DNA of 64,000 nt from the NCBI GenBank assembly GCA_036383895.1, contig DASVNK010000065.1, positions 62,001 through 126,000 on the forward strand. Reading direction: 5' to 3'. This stretch comes from DASVNK01 sp036383895 (GTDB lineage Bacteria > Verrucomicrobiota > Verrucomicrobiia > Limisphaerales > SXQI01). A program made the translations under genes and the position numbers. Under the pieces are notes generated by a model. The model had not been told where the DNA came from. It was given only the letters and a program-made list of their open reading frames with translations, and made no database searches. Positions 60,313 to 64,000 of this stretch are shown piece by piece; within the stretch, counting starts at the first letter, position 1; each line of letters opens with the position of its first letter.

Positions 60313-62526
60313 ATGAAGATCAAGAATACGACGAGGACAGACCGACAAAAACAAAACCATAATTTAGTCATCAACCGGCGCGAGATGCTCCGAAGGCTCG
60401 GAGTGTCCGGAGGAGCCATGCTCGGATTGAGCGCTTTGTCCCCTGAGTTCGCGTTTGGGCAGCAGGCGCCGGGTGCCGTCGATGTCTACATCGAGAAATA
60501 CCCGACAAGCCCGTTGATCATGGATCCATTCACGGAACAGTTGCCCGTGCCATCGCCTTACCGGCCGCTGACCGACTCAGAGCTCTTCAACCGGTGGGCC
60601 GTCATGCCGCAGCAGAACTACCAGGACTCTGACGTGGGCTATCATCAAATCTGGCCGAGTAACAGCGCCCCAGGGCTCTACCTGCCGCAACCGCTCGTTT
60701 ACGACATTAAGCTGCAGGTGGCGGAACATAGCTTTACCTCTTCAAAAGTGCTGCCTATCGACAAGAACGGCGACCCGGTAACGCCACCTGGGGGCACAGC
60801 GGGCCCGCAAAACCTGCCGATGAGCACCATCTACGGGTTTAACGGCACCTTCCCAGGACCTATGATCTACGGGCGGTACGGGCAGCCCGCGCTCGTCCGG
60901 TTCCAGAATCACCTGGACGAGAATCCCTTTCAGTGCGACCGCCAGGATTTTGGCGACCCGGATTATCGGTTCCTCACTCATCTGCACAACGCGCACACGG
61001 CACCGGAGTCCGACGGCAATCCGAGTCACAAGCCAAGTGCCTACCGGCCGGGTCAATTTAGCGACAATTTGTATCTGAACTACCCGGCCGGCGGAGATTC
61101 GAGGGAGATGCAATCCTTTCTCTGGTTCCACGATCACACCCACGGTCATACGGGGGCCAATGTTTACAAAGGGATGGTCGGGCTGTATCCGATCTACGAC
61201 CCCGCCAGCGATCCAGGTGATGAACGCAAGGGCTACAAGCTGCCCGGCTTGCCGAAGTACATCAACGGCCAGGCGGCCAACGGAATCGATTACAACCAAC
61301 GGATTGAATATGATATTCCGTTGGCCCTTTACGATTGCCGCTTTGACGACGGCGAGACCCCGCACAAGGACGCGCACAGCGGCCAGGGAGAACCTCATCC
61401 CGAATGGTGGGGAAAGACTTTCTTCAAGCATTTCCCCAACAAGGGTTTTGTCGGTGACGTCATGACCGTGAATGGCAAGGCGTACCCGGTTTTCACCGCG
61501 AAACGGCGGCGCTATCGGCTCCGTTTCCTGTGCGCCTCGATTGCGCGGTGTTACGAGCTCAAGCTCATGCAAGGCGCCGTGGAGATGGCGCCCGGCCAGC
61601 AAGGTCAGTACAACATGAAGCGAATTGTGGACGGCCAGGGGACCGTGACGCTGGATGCCGAGCAATGCATGGTCTTCACCCAGATTGCGACCGATGGCGG
61701 GCTGCTGCGTGACCCGATTGTTCGCGATTCGCTAGAGCTTTGGCCGTCCAAGCGCCGCGAGGTCATCGTTGACTTTTCCAAGTTCATGGACGGAACTCCG
61801 ACCACGAAAGGCGACGTGATCTATCTGGTGAACACCATGCAGATGGAGAACGGGCGCATGCCAAACTTCCCCACCACCGAGGACGACGCTGGCAACATTG
61901 TGCCAGACGCAGATTACGATCCGACTTATGCGGTGCCACTCCTTAAAATCGTAATCGGAGACGATGCACCGGATCGAAGCACTGACCCGCTGGATTACGC
62001 CAGCCTCGTGGAGGGTAAAGCGACGCTCAGGATGGTGACAAACCCGAACACCGGGCTGCCCGTTCCTGCATTGAGAATGCGCCCCTTGCCACCGCTGCCC
62101 AGCAACTTCAAAGGTGTGCGGAGGCGGACCTTCGAACTGAAGCGTAGCGACATTTACGGCGGAGAGATCGAATGGGTAATTAACGGCCACGCGTTCGATC
62201 CCTCGGATCCGACCGGCATGTTCCCGCAGGCTGTCGTAAAGCAGGGCGTACCCGAACTCTGGATCATTCAGAACGGCGGAGGCGGCTGGACCCACCCCAT
62301 GCACATCCACGAGGAAGAACACCGGGTCATCTCGCGCAATGGTGTTCGCATTCCCGCGGGACGGCATGTGGACGACAACTCGAGGGAGGATGTGATAGCT
62401 CTCGATCCGGATGAAGAAGTGATGGTGTACCGGAACTTCCGTACCTTGAAGGGCAAATACGTGGCTCACTGCCATAACCTGGCGCATGAGGATCACTCGA
62501 TGATGTTCGCGTGGGAGATCGTTTAA
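60313..62526 (+). CDS. Multicopper oxidase with Tat-type signal
   Basis: From the ATG at 60313 (GGGGGAAAG upstream) the 737-residue product begins with a twin-arginine-like signal (NRREMLRRLGVSGGAMLGLS). The copper ligands are present: HLHNAHT (about 222) and WFHDHTHGH (about 271) for the type 2/3 site, and HPMHIHEEEH (about 661). Further on, HCHNLAHEDHSMM (about 718) contains the type 1 Cys, two His and the axial Met. Such enzymes oxidise Cu(I) or phenols in the periplasm and are often copper-tolerance proteins; the overall form is close to CotA/bilirubin-oxidase-type enzymes. A TTG at 60295 is in frame but less likely. Confidence 0.93.
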   Translation: MKIKNTTRTDRQKQNHNLVINRREMLRRLGVSGGAMLGLSALSPEFAFGQQAPGAVDVYIEKYPTSPLIMDPFTEQLPVPSPYRPLTDSELFNRWAVMPQQNYQDSDVGYHQIWPSNSAPGLYLPQPLVYDIKLQVAEHSFTSSKVLPIDKNGDPVTPPGGTAGPQNLPMSTIYGFNGTFPGPMIYGRYGQPALVRFQNHLDENPFQCDRQDFGDPDYRFLTHLHNAHTAPESDGNPSHKPSAYRPGQFSDNLYLNYPAGGDSREMQSFLWFHDHTHGHTGANVYKGMVGLYPIYDPASDPGDERKGYKLPGLPKYINGQAANGIDYNQRIEYDIPLALYDCRFDDGETPHKDAHSGQGEPHPEWWGKTFFKHFPNKGFVGDVMTVNGKAYPVFTAKRRRYRLRFLCASIARCYELKLMQGAVEMAPGQQGQYNMKRIVDGQGTVTLDAEQCMVFTQIATDGGLLRDPIVRDSLELWPSKRREVIVDFSKFMDGTPTTKGDVIYLVNTMQMENGRMPNFPTTEDDAGNIVPDADYDPTYAVPLLKIVIGDDAPDRSTDPLDYASLVEGKATLRMVTNPNTGLPVPALRMRPLPPLPSNFKGVRRRTFELKRSDIYGGEIEWVINGHAFDPSDPTGMFPQAVVKQGVPELWIIQNGGGGWTHPMHIHEEEHRVISRNGVRIPAGRHVDDNSREDVIALDPDEEVMVYRNFRTLKGKYVAHCHNLAHEDHSMMFAWEIV

Positions 62527-62597
62527 GGCAAGAGGGTGCCCTCTCGTCGGCCCTTTCCTTAATCGGCCGGCGAGAGAGAGCACCCAGGACTCCTCCT

Positions 62598-64000
62598 ATG
62601 AAGAGAAACTCGTTCCCGGCGTTGTTTTTGGTTGCGGGCATGGCGCTATTTTTGACCGGCATCTGGTATGGCCATCGAAGCGCCAACCCCTCTGCCCCAC
62701 AATTGCAGCGCAGAATCCTGTACTACGTGGATCCCATGAACCCAGCGCACACCTCCCAGGAACCGGGGCTGGCGCCATGCGGCATGAAAATGGAGCCGGT
62801 TTATGCCAGCACCCAGCTGGACGCAGGCAGCTCCGCACGGCCCGGGTTGATTGCCTTGGGCACTGTCCGCATCAGCTCTGAAAAGCAGCACATCATCGGC
62901 ATACAGGTCGCTCAGGTGGAGAAGGCGCCTGCCACGTACACCATGCGCTTGTTTGGCCGCGTGGCGCCGGATGACCGGCGGGTCTACCGGCTGAATGCCG
63001 GCGTGGACGGCATCGTTCGCGAAGTTTCCGCCGTGAGCACGGGTACTCAAATCAAGAAGGATCAATGGCTCGCTACCTTTTCCGCGCCTGACGCTCGCGC
63101 AACCCTGCAAGGATTTGCGGCCGCGGTCGATGTCCTCAATCGGCAGCAAAAAAGCGGCGGGGACGCCCCCGGCCCGCTGGGCGTCCTGAATGACAATGTC
63201 CGCCTGGCCGCCGAGCGGCTGCAGGGACTTGGCCTCTCCAGTTTACAGATTGACGAGATCCGAACCACCCGCGAAGTGCCCGCGGCGCTCCGCATTCACG
63301 CACCGGTAAATGGCTTCGTACTGGCGCAGGACGTCACCCCGGGCCTTAAGTTTGAGAAGGGAAACGAGTGGTACCGTATTGCGGACCTGAGTCGAGTGTG
63401 GGTGTTGGCAGATGCTCACGCTCAGGACACCGAACACTATCCGCCCGGCGCCATGGCACAGGTATCACTGGCTGGACAGAAGAAACTTCTGCCAGCTCGA
63501 GTGAGCGAATCACTGCCGCAAATCGATCCAGTCACGGGAACCCTGAAGGTCCGCTTCGAAGTGGACAATCCGGATTCCCTCCTCAGGCCGGAAATGCTCG
63601 TGGACGTGATCCTTTCGGTTACCCTGCCTCCCGCACTGATGGTTTCGGCGGACGCCTTGCTGGAAACCGGCCTTACCGCGACTGTCTTCGTTGCTCGGGA
63701 TCACGGCGTGTTTGAGCCGCGCGTCGTCGAAACGGGGCGGCGGCTGGCGGGCCAGGTGGAAATCCTCCGCGGTCTCGAGCCAGGCGAACAGATCGTGACC
63801 GCCGGGAATTTTCTCATCGATTCGGAAAGCCGCATGAAGCTTGCGGCTCCCGCAGCACCCGAGAGCGGGCACAAAGATCCTATCTGCGGGATGAAGGTGG
63901 ACGAGCAAGCGGCCCGGGCGGCTCATCGCTTCAGCGCTTACCAGGATCGTACTTACTTTTTCTGTAATGTCGTCTGCAGAGATAGCTTCGAGCAGAACCC
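62598..64000 (+). CDS. cusB: CusB-type RND efflux adaptor with two metal-binding motifs (3' end outside window)
   Basis: The ATG at 62598 follows the oxidase stop by 71 bp. The product has a signal anchor (FLVAGMALFLTGIW), then a heavy-metal-binding motif YYVDPMNPAH...APCGMKMEPVY typical of CusB N-termini. Hairpin and barrel domains follow (RVYRLNAGVDGIVREVSAV, HAPVNGFVLAQDVTPG, VDPVTGTLKVRF-like strands). After the membrane-proximal domain (VVETGRRLAGQVEILRGLEP) a YHS-like domain begins (DPICGMKVDEQAARAAHRF, TYFFCNVVCRDSFEQN) and runs to the window edge. It would complete the CusA pump, although it lies about 9 kb from cusA. Confidence 0.9.
   Translation, partial: MKRNSFPALFLVAGMALFLTGIWYGHRSANPSAPQLQRRILYYVDPMNPAHTSQEPGLAPCGMKMEPVYASTQLDAGSSARPGLIALGTVRISSEKQHIIGIQVAQVEKAPATYTMRLFGRVAPDDRRVYRLNAGVDGIVREVSAVSTGTQIKKDQWLATFSAPDARATLQGFAAAVDVLNRQQKSGGDAPGPLGVLNDNVRLAAERLQGLGLSSLQIDEIRTTREVPAALRIHAPVNGFVLAQDVTPGLKFEKGNEWYRIADLSRVWVLADAHAQDTEHYPPGAMAQVSLAGQKKLLPARVSESLPQIDPVTGTLKVRFEVDNPDSLLRPEMLVDVILSVTLPPALMVSADALLETGLTATVFVARDHGVFEPRVVETGRRLAGQVEILRGLEPGEQIVTAGNFLIDSESRMKLAAPAAPESGHKDPICGMKVDEQAARAAHRFSAYQDRTYFFCNVVCRDSFEQN

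Overview
The window looks like chromosome of a Verrucomicrobiota bacterium, probably a soil or freshwater one. This is inferred from gene content and protein style and was not tested by any search. The signs are large secreted proteins ending in a short beta-rich tail with a terminal F(Y/F)R pattern, a DUF6807 ('PmoA family') protein, PVC-like DNA gyrase sequences, a two-ATPase type IV pilus set, and intergenic repeats of a kind often seen in this phylum. No rRNA, tRNA or CRISPR array was found.

Layout. 1-6.1 kb: signalling and small housekeeping genes. A histidine kinase tail and two response regulators lie on the plus strand. On the minus strand are a MEDS-domain protein, a tiny gene, two KaiB-fold proteins, infA, an RRM RNA-binding protein, a TPR protein broken by one base in a homopolymer, and a PPOX-family flavoprotein. 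6.1-12.8 kb: an 11-bp tandem repeat, a 930-residue secreted modular protein, a membrane-anchored SGNH-TPR protein and an orphan OppB-type permease. 12.9-19 kb: pilB, pilT, a second pilB and pilC, closed by a strong terminator. 19-24.4 kb: gyrB-gyrA. 24.4-30.3 kb: an accessory-looking stretch with a DUF72 gene, a repeat-laden coding region, dense direct and inverted repeats and several unrecognised small genes. 30.3-49.4 kb: HTTM protein, glnE, a PaaK-like ligase with a membrane protein, an HDOD regulator, two secreted proteins, a hybrid histidine kinase, an outer-membrane barrel, an atypical Ser/Thr kinase, glgC and glmS.

49.4-64 kb is a copper/heavy-metal region. It holds a CusA-type RND pump, a FixL/FixJ-like two-component pair, an ECF sigma factor with a long Cys-rich tail, a Calx-beta secreted protein, a Tat-exported multicopper oxidase and a CusB-type adaptor. 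The adaptor carries metal-binding motifs at both ends and runs off the window. The left edge of this region holds eroded coding remnants, which suggests an insertion boundary.

The most interesting leads are: (1) two KaiB-fold proteins with no kaiC in the window, one of them in a tight run with a MEDS gene; (2) the ECF sigma factor with a Cys-rich tail inside the copper region; (3) the homopolymer frameshift that separates a signal peptide from its TPR body; (4) a gene whose C-terminal half appears to be built from intergenic repeat sequence; (5) a Ser/Thr kinase with three altered catalytic motifs.
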